From Bacteroidales bacterium (lineage in GTDB: Bacteria > Bacteroidota > Bacteroidia > Bacteroidales > P3): a stretch of DNA of 64,000 nt. Under the pieces are notes generated by a model. It was given only the letters and a program-made list of their open reading frames with translations. It searched no databases and was not told the origin of the DNA. The stretch's first letter is position 1; each line of letters starts with the position of its first letter. The DNA lies in contig JAFZTV010000058.1 in the NCBI GenBank assembly GCA_017618625.1, forward strand, positions 25,927 to 89,926. Direction: 5' to 3'. Below, in pieces: positions 54,102 to 62,302 of this stretch. A program made the translations under genes and the position numbers.

Positions 54102-54222
54102 TGGAGAAACCCTAGATGAACCCCGGATGAATCCTGGATGAACCCTAGAGATAGTACGGTGTTGATACGGCGTTGATACGGTCTTGATACGGTGTTGATA
54201 CGGTGTTGATACGTACCTGACC
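54102..54222. repeat. 11-bp tandem array C (11 units)
   Basis: The segment divides into eleven 11-mers without phase slip. The left part has TAGATGAACCC, CGGATGAATCC and TGGATGAACCC; the right part has CGGTGTTGATA, CGGCGTTGATA and CGGTCTTGATA. Two different unit types sit head to tail in the same register. Confidence 0.92.
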
Positions 54223-54348
54223 CCTCTACCGCTCTGACTATCACCCTCTTTCAAAAGTCTAAATTTCATCCCCTCCACACACTTCATACACCCCACTCAC
54301 TGATTATCATCCACTTGAGAATGATATACTATCCCAACTCCACACTTG

Positions 54349-54356
54349 CAAAGTTA
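54349..54356 (-). promoter_or_regulatory. Orphan -7 box reading toward array C
   Basis: The minus strand reads TAACTTTG (TAnnTTTG). It points across array C toward guaA, which begins 460 bp away and has its own promoter. A transcript of the array is possible but unproven. Confidence 0.35.
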
Positions 54357-54517
54357 CAAATAAATATCCCCGCAAACAAATTTTTCCAAATAAAATTTTA
54401 TAAACTCACTACCTCTTGTTACTCAACCCATTACCCCTCATTCAAAACCCTCTAGGGCAATATCCCGCCGTTATGTGCGTTATTTTTTTTTAGCGCGAAA
54501 CTTAAATCTATAAAAAT

Positions 54518-56557
54518 ATGCGTAAAACATCATTACTTATTGTCAGCTGCGCGGTGCTGATGCTTGCCACCGGCTGCAAAGAGAAAAAACAAGCCGCTAT
54601 GGAGAACGAAAATCCATTCATCGCGGGATTCCACACCCCGTACAACATCCCCGACTTCGAGAAAATCAAGACCGAGCACTACATGCCGGCCTTCGAAGAG
54701 GGCATGAAACAGCAGAAAGAGGAAATCGACGCCATCGTCAACAACCCCGAGGCTCCTACTTTCGAGAACACCATCGAGGCGCTCGAATACAGCGGTGAGC
54801 TGCTTTCGACCGTCAGCAGCGTCTTCTTCAACCTCTCCGAGTGCGAGAACTCGCCCGAGATGGAAGCCATAGCTGAAGAGGTCACGCCTAAGCTCTCCGC
54901 CCACGGCGACGACATCGCGCTCAACGCCAAGCTCTTCGCCCGCATCAAGGCCGTTTACGACCAGAAAGCATCCCTCAACCTCAACCCCGAGCAGATGCGC
55001 CTGCTGGAGGAGACCTACAAAGGCTTCGTCCGCAACGGTGCCAACGTGCCCGAGGACCAGCAGCCCCGTTTCCGCGAGTTGAACGAGAAGATAGCCTCGC
55101 TCACCCTCCGTTTCGCCCAGAACGTGCTGAAAGCCACCAACGCCTACAAGAAGAAACTCGACGACGGCACCGAGGTGACCCTCCAGCTGCCCTCGTGGGA
55201 GCCCTTCATGCAGACCTGCCCCGACCGCAAACTGCGCGAAGAGGTGTGGCACGCCTACACCGACCGCTGCAACGGCGGTGAGTTCGACAACACCAAGATT
55301 ATCGACACCCTCACCAACCTGCGCCTCGAACGCGCCAACATCCTGGGCTTCCCCACCCACGCCGACTACGTGCTCGACAACTGTCTGGCCAAGACCCCCA
55401 AGGCCGTGTACGACTGCCTGATGCAGATCTGGACACCCGCTCTGAAGAAAGCCAAAGCCGAGTGCGCCGAATACCAGAAGATGCTCTCCAAAGACGAACC
55501 CGGCGCCAAGCTGCAGCCCTGGGATTGGCGCTACTACAGCGAGAAACTGCGTGTTGAGAAATACAACCTCGAAGACGCCGTGGTGCGTCCCTACTTCGCC
55601 CTCGACAACGTGCTGAGCGGTGCCTTCAACGTGGCCAACCGCCTCTACGGCATCGAGTTCGAAAAGACCGACACCCTCCCCACCTACGACAAAGAGGCCC
55701 GCTGTTTCCTCGTCAAGGACGGCGGCAACGTCATCGGCATACTCTATATGGACTTCTTCCCGCGCGAGAGCAAGCGCAGCGGCGCCTGGATGACCGAGTT
55801 CCGCGGACAGAAAGTTGACCGCAACGGCAACAACGTCATACCCATCATACAGGTCGTCTGCAACTTCACCAAGCCCACCGGCGACAAGCCGTCGCTGCTC
55901 AACTTCGACGAGAGCGAGACCCTGTTCCATGAGTTCGGCCACGCATTGCACGGCCTGCTGAGCAAATGCACCTATCCGTCGCTGGCCGGCACCAACGTGC
56001 CGCGCGACTTTGTCGAGCTGCCCTCGCAGATTATGGAGAACTGGTGCCGCAACCCGCAGGTCATGAAAGAGTACGCCAAGCACTACGAGACCAACGAAGC
56101 CATCCCCGACGAGCTGATTGCCAAGATAGCCGCCGCACAGACCTATGGACAGGGCTTCATCAACACCGAGCTCCTCGCCGCCTCGCTGCTTGACATAGAT
56201 TACCACTCAATCACCGCGAAGCAACCCATCGACCCCAACAAGTTCGAGAAGGAGCATCTTGATAAGATTGGCTTGATACCCGAAATCATCAGCCGCTACA
56301 AGAGCCCCTACTTCCAGCATATCTTCACCACCGGCTACGATGCCGGATACTACAGCTACACCTGGACAGCCATCCTCGACCACGACGCCTTTGCGGCCTT
56401 CACCGAGAGCGGCGACCTCTTCAACCCCGAGCTCGCCAAGAAGTTCCGCCACATCCTCGAGAGCGGCAACACCATCGAGCCCATGAAGATGTACCTGGAG
56501 TTCCGCGGCAAAGAGCCCAGCGTAAAGCCCCTCCTGAAAGATAGAGGTCTGCTGTAA
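54518..56557 (+). CDS. dcp: M3-family peptidyl-dipeptidase (Dcp-like), lipoprotein
   Basis: The 679-residue protein has a lipoprotein signal (VLMLATGC) and the M3 catalytic zinc motif HEFGH (His471 to His475) within LFHEFGHALHGLLS, with the following glutamate helix and FINTELLAASLLD. It cuts dipeptides from the C-terminus of small peptides, probably in the periplasm, complementing the DPP-IV enzyme at 2.4 kb. Its coding strand is rich in C. A strong terminator follows. Confidence 0.95.
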   Translation: MRKTSLLIVSCAVLMLATGCKEKKQAAMENENPFIAGFHTPYNIPDFEKIKTEHYMPAFEEGMKQQKEEIDAIVNNPEAPTFENTIEALEYSGELLSTVSSVFFNLSECENSPEMEAIAEEVTPKLSAHGDDIALNAKLFARIKAVYDQKASLNLNPEQMRLLEETYKGFVRNGANVPEDQQPRFRELNEKIASLTLRFAQNVLKATNAYKKKLDDGTEVTLQLPSWEPFMQTCPDRKLREEVWHAYTDRCNGGEFDNTKIIDTLTNLRLERANILGFPTHADYVLDNCLAKTPKAVYDCLMQIWTPALKKAKAECAEYQKMLSKDEPGAKLQPWDWRYYSEKLRVEKYNLEDAVVRPYFALDNVLSGAFNVANRLYGIEFEKTDTLPTYDKEARCFLVKDGGNVIGILYMDFFPRESKRSGAWMTEFRGQKVDRNGNNVIPIIQVVCNFTKPTGDKPSLLNFDESETLFHEFGHALHGLLSKCTYPSLAGTNVPRDFVELPSQIMENWCRNPQVMKEYAKHYETNEAIPDELIAKIAAAQTYGQGFINTELLAASLLDIDYHSITAKQPIDPNKFEKEHLDKIGLIPEIISRYKSPYFQHIFTTGYDAGYYSYTWTAILDHDAFAAFTESGDLFNPELAKKFRHILESGNTIEPMKMYLEFRGKEPSVKPLLKDRGLL

Positions 56558-56623
56558 GCGGTGACCAGTGAACGGTTATCTGTGACCTGTGGCCAGTGAT
56601 TAGTGGCTGGAAACTGAAAACAA

Positions 56624-56655
56624 GAAAAAGCCTCTCCCAACGAGAGGCTTTTTCT
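56624..56655. terminator. Strong bidirectional terminator
   Basis: GAAAAAGCCTCTC pairs with GAGAGGCTTTTTC around a 5-base loop. The A and T flanks make it symmetrical, between the convergent M3 peptidase and AAA ATPase genes. Confidence 0.9.
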
Positions 56656-56674
56656 ATTATTGCTTGGAAAGAAC

Positions 56675-57850
56675 CTAATACATAAGTCCAAATGTCCACA
56701 ACGCAATGGTTCTGCCGCAGCCGTATTCAATGTCGTCTTTCACCAAGTATCAGTTAGGGACATTCTCAATCTGCTTTCCCTGTTTTCCTTTCCCTCCAAC
56801 CTCGAAGGTATAATCCCCGATGACAAAGTCTGCTGCCTTCGACGCAACCACATCGCCCACCTCACGCGTCTGGTTGTAAAAGAACGTCTCACGCAGATTC
56901 CCGACATTTGTCGTTTCCGTACCAAGAACGTACATCAGGTTGGTGTTATCGACAAACACCTTCTCTACCTTGCCGAGACTTCTCACACCGCCTGTCTCGT
57001 CACGCAGTTGCGCAATCATGCCGGCACGTTCCATATACAGGAAATAGTCGGGCAGTACATTGCGGCTCACTCCCAGCGCATTGGCGATACTTGAATAGTC
57101 GGGCTTGAACGGTGCGCTTTGTGCCACAATCGCCATCAGTCGGCGCAGTTTGCGGCCCGTCGCCACCGTCATCGATGAATATTGCGGGATATCCGTTTCC
57201 AGCGTCTGCACCACAATCTGGTCCAGTCTTGAAACAAACGCCCCCTCCTTGCTGAACGGATAGTATCCGTCGCGAAGATATTGACGAAAAATCGGAAGAG
57301 GGTGCGGCAGCAGCGTGGAATCCACCTTGTTATGCACAATTTCATCTAACTTATATACAGGGAAATCTATACCATGGAACATCGACAGATACTCTCTGAA
57401 CGAAAGTCCCTGCATCGAATAGACCACCGCTCGACGGCTCAGGTCGGCTTGACCACGCAGCAAGTCAAGCACCGACGAACCAGTAAACACAATATGCAGC
57501 GATGGATGCCCGTCGTATATCTCCTTCAGTTCCGCTGACCATTGCGGATATTTGTGGATTTCATCAATATATAGGTGCGTACCGCCCTCCTTGACAAACT
57601 CCGATGCTGTTTCAACCAAAGTGTGCTGGGCGAAATAGATCCGGTCGGCAGACACATAAAGGGCCGTTTGACGATCTTTCTCTTTGGATATACGCTGAAG
57701 CACCAGGGTTGACTTGCCAACACCGCGAGGACCGACAAGACCTATCATCCGCAACGACCAGTCAACCTCCTTGTGCGTATATCTCTCAAAATCAAGACTT
57801 ACAAGCCGCAACTGTTCGGACATGTAATCAGTCAAAACCGAATCTATCAT
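56675..57850 (-). pseudogene. AAA ATPase (AAA_14 type) interrupted by an in-frame TGA
   Basis: The frame from 57850 encodes 366 residues and stops at a TGA (56750-56752). Reading past it in the same frame gives YLVKDDIEYGCG then RTIALWTFGLMY and a TAG at 56675, the conserved tail of this family. I therefore annotate the whole frame as one gene with a premature stop. The Walker A motif is GPRGVGKST, Walker B is YIDEIHK, followed by GSSVLDLLRG, and the C-terminal part has ADFVIGDYTFEVGGKGKQ, a nuclease-like region of unknown substrate. The family is common and multi-copy in Bacteroidota, with no settled function. Loss of 24 residues may or may not abolish activity. Three palindromes lie upstream. 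Confidence 0.8.
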
Positions 57851-57878
57851 AATATAAACCCTCCATTATTTTCATTTG

Positions 57879-57886
57879 CAAAGATA
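57879..57886 (-). promoter_or_regulatory. -7 promoter box for the AAA ATPase gene
   Basis: The minus strand reads TATCTTTG (TAnnTTTG), 29 bp upstream of the start. The three palindromes begin 17 bp further upstream, where a -33 contact or regulator would bind. Confidence 0.65.
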
Positions 57887-57902
57887 CACAACTTTTCAAT
57901 AT

Positions 57903-57984
57903 GCACTAAAAAAAGTGCAAGTTTTCATATTTTTTACACTAAAGAAAGTGCACATATTACAAAATGATGCACTAAAGAAAGTGC
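57903..57984. promoter_or_regulatory. Three palindromic operator-like sites, 33 bp apart
   Basis: GCACTAAAAAAAGTGC (57903), ACACTAAAGAAAGTGC (57936) and GCACTAAAGAAAGTGC (57969) are copies of the palindrome GCACT-N6-AGTGC. Their starts are exactly 33 bp apart, three helical turns, so all face the same side of the DNA. They lie just upstream of the -7 box of the AAA ATPase gene. Their regulator is unknown; the ATPase itself is a candidate. Confidence 0.75.
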
Positions 57985-58093
57985 GAAACCATTTGATTGC
58001 CAAGTGTCATATAAACCTTAAATTTATATCGAATTTTAGGTTTACAATCCCAAATTTCAATATATTTTTGTGGAATTGTAAAGAATTTTTATG

Positions 58094-58101
58094 TAAATTT
58101 G
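58094..58101 (+). promoter_or_regulatory. -7 promoter box for fba
   Basis: TAAATTTG (TAnnTTTG) lies 70 bp upstream of the aldolase start, followed by a GCAAGCC start region. Confidence 0.65.
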
Positions 58102-58170
58102 CAAGCCGATAACGTGTGTGGTGCTTACCTTAGAGAACTGAATAATTAACAACATAACAAAATAACAATC

Positions 58171-59178
58171 ATGACAAACTACAAGGAAATAGGACTGGTG
58201 AACACACGTGCTATGTTCGCCAAGGCTGTGGACGGCGGCTACGCCATTCCGGCATTCAACTTCAACAACATGGAGCAGCTGCAGGCCATCATCATGGCGG
58301 CGGTGGAGACCAAATCGCCCGTGATACTGCAGGTGTCGAAAGGTGCGCGCAACTACGCCAACCAGACCCTTCTGCGCTATATGGCCGAAGGAGCTGTGGA
58401 GTATGCCAAAGAGCTGGGATGCAAGCACCCCGAGATAGTGCTGCACCTCGACCACGGCGACAGCTTCGAACTGTGCAAGAACTGCATCGAGACGGGCTTC
58501 AGCTCGGTGATGATTGACGGTTCCGCCCTGCCCTACGACGAGAACGTGGCGCTGACGCGCAAGGTGGTTGACTTCGCCCACCAGTATGACGTGACCGTCG
58601 AAGGCGAGCTGGGCGTGCTGGCCGGCGTAGAGGATGAAGTATCCTCGGCCGAGAGCCACTACACCAAGCCCGAAGAGGTGATAGACTTCGTGACCAAGAC
58701 GGGTGTCGATTCGCTCGCCATCTCGATTGGAACGAGCCACGGCGCATATAAGTTCACCCCCGAACAGTGCACCGTTGACCCGAAGACGGGCCGTCTGCTG
58801 CCTCCTCCGCTGGCATTCGACGTGCTGAAAGCCATCGAAGAGAAACTGCCTGGATTCCCCATCGTGCTGCACGGCTCGAGCTCGGTGCCACAGGAGGATG
58901 TAGATATCATCAACGCCAACGGCGGCGCCCTGAAGCAGGCCGTAGGCATTCCCGAAGAGCAGCTGCGTCTGGCTTCGAAGAGCGCGGTGTGCAAGATAAA
59001 CATCGACAGCGACAGCCGTCTAGCGATGACCGCCGCAATAAGAAAGACTTTGGCGGAGAAGCCGGCAGAGTTCGACCCGCGCAAATACCTCGGCCCCGCA
59101 CGCGACCGCATGAAGGACCTCTACAAGCACAAAATCACCGACGTGCTGGGTTCGGACGGGAAGTTGATTGAGCAGTAA
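58171..59178 (+). CDS. fba: Class II fructose-bisphosphate aldolase
   Basis: The 335-residue enzyme has the class II pattern: the zinc and substrate residues in HLDHGDSFE and GASS-like LHGSSSVPQ, the IGTSHGAYKF segment, and NIDSDSRLAMT near the end. It cleaves fructose 1,6-bisphosphate in glycolysis and runs in reverse in gluconeogenesis. It has its own promoter and lies 63 bp upstream of uvrA; a dual-hairpin element copy sits in that gap. Confidence 0.95.
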   Translation: MTNYKEIGLVNTRAMFAKAVDGGYAIPAFNFNNMEQLQAIIMAAVETKSPVILQVSKGARNYANQTLLRYMAEGAVEYAKELGCKHPEIVLHLDHGDSFELCKNCIETGFSSVMIDGSALPYDENVALTRKVVDFAHQYDVTVEGELGVLAGVEDEVSSAESHYTKPEEVIDFVTKTGVDSLAISIGTSHGAYKFTPEQCTVDPKTGRLLPPPLAFDVLKAIEEKLPGFPIVLHGSSSVPQEDVDIINANGGALKQAVGIPEEQLRLASKSAVCKINIDSDSRLAMTAAIRKTLAEKPAEFDPRKYLGPARDRMKDLYKHKITDVLGSDGKLIEQ

Positions 59179-59180
59179 GA

Positions 59181-59200
59181 GCGTGCCCGCACAGGGCAAC
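59181..59200 (+). repeat. Dual-hairpin element, copy 2 (before uvrA)
   Basis: GCGTGCCCGCACAGGGCAAC begins 2 bp after the fba stop. It lacks the first bases of the full core (GTGCGTGCC...). It lies about 40 bp upstream of the GTG start of uvrA. Confidence 0.75.
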
Positions 59201-59241
59201 TAAATAGCTAGTGGCCAGTAATCAATACTTATTCATCAGTT

Positions 59242-62205
59242 GTGAGCGATTGTATTGAAATACATGGTGCGCGGTGCAACAACCTGAAGAATATCGACGT
59301 TGACATACCGACTGGCAAGTTGGTGGTCATCACCGGGTTGAGCGGCAGCGGCAAATCGAGCCTGGCCTTCGACACACTCTCTGCCGAAGGCCAGCGCCGA
59401 TATGTGGAAAGCCTGAGCAGCTACGCCCGCCAGTTTATGGGCCGCATGGCGAAACCCGAGGTGGATTACATAAAAAACATCTCGCCCGCCATCGCCATAG
59501 AGCAACGTGTGAACAGCAGCAATCCTCGCTCGACGGTGGGCACCAGCACCGAGATATACGAATACCTCAAACTGCTGTTTGCCCGCATCGGACGCACCTT
59601 CTCGCCTATCTCGGGTGTGGAGGTGAAACGCCACTCGGTGAGCGACGTGACCGACTATATCAGCGCCCTCGCCGACGGCACGCGGGTTATGATTTACGCG
59701 CCGCTGAAGGTCTCGGACGAGCGTCCGCTGGACGAACAGCTGAAGATTCTGCACCAGGAGGGCTTTATGCGTGTAGCTATTGCTGGCACGATAGTGAAGA
59801 TTGAGGACTATCTGGCGGCTGGTGGGTGCGTGCCCGCACAGGGCAATAAAAAGCAGTCAGGTGCTAACCGCACGGACGATAACAGCAGAGATGTGATGCT
59901 GCTGGTTGACCGCATCGAGATACACCACGATGACGACGGCCAGACGGCCCGCATAGCCGAATCGGTGCAGACGGCTTTCTTCGAAGGGCGCGGCGAATGT
60001 GTGATTAGCAGGTGCGTGCCCGCACAGGGCGATAATGAGCCGACGGTGGCGAGGTTTTCCAACCGATTTGAAGCCGACGGCATCACCTTCGAGAAGCCCA
60101 ACCCGAATTTCTTCAGTTTCAACAACCCATACGGCGCCTGTCCGACCTGCCAAGGTTATGGCAGCGTGATAGGCATCGACGAACATCTGGTCATCCCCAA
60201 CCCCAGCCTCTCGGTGTATGACAACGCCGTGGTGTGCTGGCGCGGCGAGAAAATGCAGGAGTGGAAGACCTATCTCATCAAGCAATCGACCAAGATAGGA
60301 TTCCCGATACACACCCCCTACCGCGAGCTGACCGAAGAGCAGCGCGACATACTGTGGCACGGAAAGGGCAACTGGGAGGGTATAGATGGCTTCTTCAACT
60401 GGATTGACAGCCAGAACTACAAGATACAATACCGAGTGCTGGCGGCGAGATACAGAGGGAAAACAACCTGTCCCGACTGTCACGGAAGCCGCCTGCGCAA
60501 GGACGCCGACTACGTGAAGGTGGGCGGCCGCAGCATCACCGAACTGACACAGATGCAGGTGAGCGACCTGCAGAAGTGGCTGGAGGCGCTGGAGCTCAAC
60601 GACCACGAGCGCGAAGTGTCGAAACGCATCATGGTGGAGCTGCGCAACCGCGTGGGTTACCTGATGGACGTGGGATTGGGATACCTGACGCTCAGCCGCC
60701 TCTCGAACAGCCTCAGCGGCGGCGAATCGCAGCGCATCAACCTATCCACCTCGCTGGGGAGCTCGCTCGTGGGGTCGATGTACATACTCGACGAACCCTC
60801 GATAGGCCTCCACAGCCGCGACACCGAGCAACTTATCTCGGTGCTGAAAAAACTGCGCGACCTGGGCAACACGGTCATCGTGGTGGAGCACGACGAGGAC
60901 ATCATACGCGCAGCCGACTACATCATCGACATAGGGCCGTTGGCAGGACGTCTGGGCGGCGAAGTGGTGTTTGCCGGCCATTGCGAAAACGACATTTGGA
61001 GGCAAGCCCTCTCGAAAAAGAAAGTCACAGCTTCGGACATAAAGAGCTCACTTACTCTGCAATATCTCACAAACCAACTCAACATACCAGTGCCAGAAAG
61101 CCGTCGCCACTGGCGAGACCGTATAAGCATACACGGAGCTTACTGCAACAACCTCAAGGATGTCGATGTGGACATTCCGCTCAACGTGCTCACCGTTGTT
61201 ACAGGCGTGAGCGGCTCGGGCAAGACAAGCCTCGTGAAGCAAGTGCTCTACGACGTGCTGAAGAAACGGTTTGAGGACAACCCCGAATACACGGGGCAAT
61301 GCGTGTCGCTGACGGGCGACGTATCGCGAATATGCGGTGTAGAGCTGGTTGACCAGAACCCCATCGGACGCTCAACACGCAGCAACCCCGCCACGTATAT
61401 GAAAGCCTACGACGAGATACGCCAACTTTACGCCTCACAGCCGTTGGCGAAAACACGCGGCTACAAAGCGGGCTTCTTCTCGTTTAACACCGAAGGCGGC
61501 CGCTGCGAGACGTGCGAGGGCGAAGGCTACGTGACCATCGGAATGCAGTTTATGTCGGACCTGCACCTCGTATGCGAAGAGTGTCACGGAACCCGCTTCA
61601 AGGAAGAGACCCTCGAGGTGCTATTCAGAGGCAAGAACGTGAGCCAGGTGCTAGATATGACCATCGACCAGGCAGTCGAGTTTTTCACGCTCCCCAAAGA
61701 AGAGGGCACCGACGACAAGAAAGACCTCGGCGACGGAACCACACGGAAAGCCAACGCCAAACAGGAATCCACGCAATCGCTCAAAGCCATCCTCGCCCGA
61801 CTCAAACCCCTGCAGGACGTAGGCCTCGGATACCTTAAGATGGGGCAGAGCAGCAGCTCGCTCTCAGGCGGCGAGGCACAGCGAGTCAAGCTTGCCTCCT
61901 ACCTAATCAAAGGCTCCGACGAACGTCCTCGGCTCTTCATCTTCGACGAGCCATCCACAGGACTTCATTTCCACGACATCAAGAAGCTGCTGCAGTCGTT
62001 TAACACCTTGATTGCCAACGGACACAGCATAGTGGTCATCGAACACCACCCCGACATCATCAAGACCGCCGACTGGGTGATAGACCTAGGTCCCGAAGGC
62101 GGCGACAAAGGCGGCAACGTGGTGTTTGCAGGCACACCGGAAGACTTGGTTAAATGCAAGCAGTCATATACGGCAAAGCATGTGAAGATAGCGGCCAGCA
62201 GTTAG
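59242..62205 (+). CDS. uvrA: Excinuclease ABC subunit A with two in-frame element insertions
   Basis: The start is the GTG at 59242, which opens the conserved IHGARCNNLKNIDVDIP. The 987 residues contain two ABC ATPase halves (Walker A GLSGSGKSS and GVSGSGKTS), signature LSGGE motifs and zinc pairs CPTC, CPDC, CETC and CEEC. Typical UvrA is about 940 residues; the extra length includes CVPAQG inserted at residues 196-201 and again at 258-263, both encoded by the dual-hairpin element, and a charged stretch at about 815-848. UvrA recognises DNA lesions with UvrB. The inserts fall in the UvrB-binding/ATPase I region, and no frame is broken. Confidence 0.95.
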   Translation: MSDCIEIHGARCNNLKNIDVDIPTGKLVVITGLSGSGKSSLAFDTLSAEGQRRYVESLSSYARQFMGRMAKPEVDYIKNISPAIAIEQRVNSSNPRSTVGTSTEIYEYLKLLFARIGRTFSPISGVEVKRHSVSDVTDYISALADGTRVMIYAPLKVSDERPLDEQLKILHQEGFMRVAIAGTIVKIEDYLAAGGCVPAQGNKKQSGANRTDDNSRDVMLLVDRIEIHHDDDGQTARIAESVQTAFFEGRGECVISRCVPAQGDNEPTVARFSNRFEADGITFEKPNPNFFSFNNPYGACPTCQGYGSVIGIDEHLVIPNPSLSVYDNAVVCWRGEKMQEWKTYLIKQSTKIGFPIHTPYRELTEEQRDILWHGKGNWEGIDGFFNWIDSQNYKIQYRVLAARYRGKTTCPDCHGSRLRKDADYVKVGGRSITELTQMQVSDLQKWLEALELNDHEREVSKRIMVELRNRVGYLMDVGLGYLTLSRLSNSLSGGESQRINLSTSLGSSLVGSMYILDEPSIGLHSRDTEQLISVLKKLRDLGNTVIVVEHDEDIIRAADYIIDIGPLAGRLGGEVVFAGHCENDIWRQALSKKKVTASDIKSSLTLQYLTNQLNIPVPESRRHWRDRISIHGAYCNNLKDVDVDIPLNVLTVVTGVSGSGKTSLVKQVLYDVLKKRFEDNPEYTGQCVSLTGDVSRICGVELVDQNPIGRSTRSNPATYMKAYDEIRQLYASQPLAKTRGYKAGFFSFNTEGGRCETCEGEGYVTIGMQFMSDLHLVCEECHGTRFKEETLEVLFRGKNVSQVLDMTIDQAVEFFTLPKEEGTDDKKDLGDGTTRKANAKQESTQSLKAILARLKPLQDVGLGYLKMGQSSSSLSGGEAQRVKLASYLIKGSDERPRLFIFDEPSTGLHFHDIKKLLQSFNTLIANGHSIVVIEHHPDIIKTADWVIDLGPEGGDKGGNVVFAGTPEDLVKCKQSYTAKHVKIAASS
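59825..59846 (+). repeat. Dual-hairpin element, copy 3 (inside uvrA)
   Basis: The core sits in frame and encodes residues 196-201 (CVPAQG). Flanking codons (KKQSGANRTDDNSR) also look inserted and resemble the spacer word CAGTCAG...GCTAACCGC. Confidence 0.85.
60011..60032 (+). repeat. Dual-hairpin element, copy 4 (inside uvrA)
   Basis: The core sits in frame again and encodes CVPAQG at residues 258-263, with one base difference near its 3' end (GGGCGA). It splits an otherwise contiguous GEC...RFSNRFEADG region. Confidence 0.85.
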
Positions 62206-62216
62206 CAGTCAGTGGC

Positions 62217-62302
62217 AACTCACAACTTCATAACTTCACATATCAACATATCAACATATAACATATCAACATAAAACACATCAACATATCAACATAAATC
62301 AC
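62217..62302. repeat. Iterated ATATCAAC spacer words
   Basis: The spacer between uvrA and the membrane-protein gene is almost entirely built of ATATCAAC, ACATATCAAC and ATAAAACACATCAAC words, the reverse complement of those near 35625-35700. Confidence 0.75.

Larger units (their letters stand above)
53890..54517. other. Intergenic region between guaA and the M3 peptidase gene
   Basis: About 630 bp without a credible gene. It holds the guaA promoter, a C-rich low-complexity part (53940-54090), the 11-bp array C (54102-54222) and a minus-strand -7 box (54349-54356). Minus-strand ORFs through the array are products of its periodicity (11-residue repeats in every frame). Confidence 0.6.

Noticed and set aside
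54012..54296. Minus-strand ORF of 94 residues through array C with VSTPYQHR repeats
   Set aside because: The repeats follow from 33 bp (three 11-mers) equalling 11 codons in every frame; no start signal or homologue is apparent.
54533..56206. Minus-strand 557-residue ORF opposite the M3 peptidase gene
   Set aside because: It is a shadow of a C-rich gene with an intact HEFGH motif on the plus strand.
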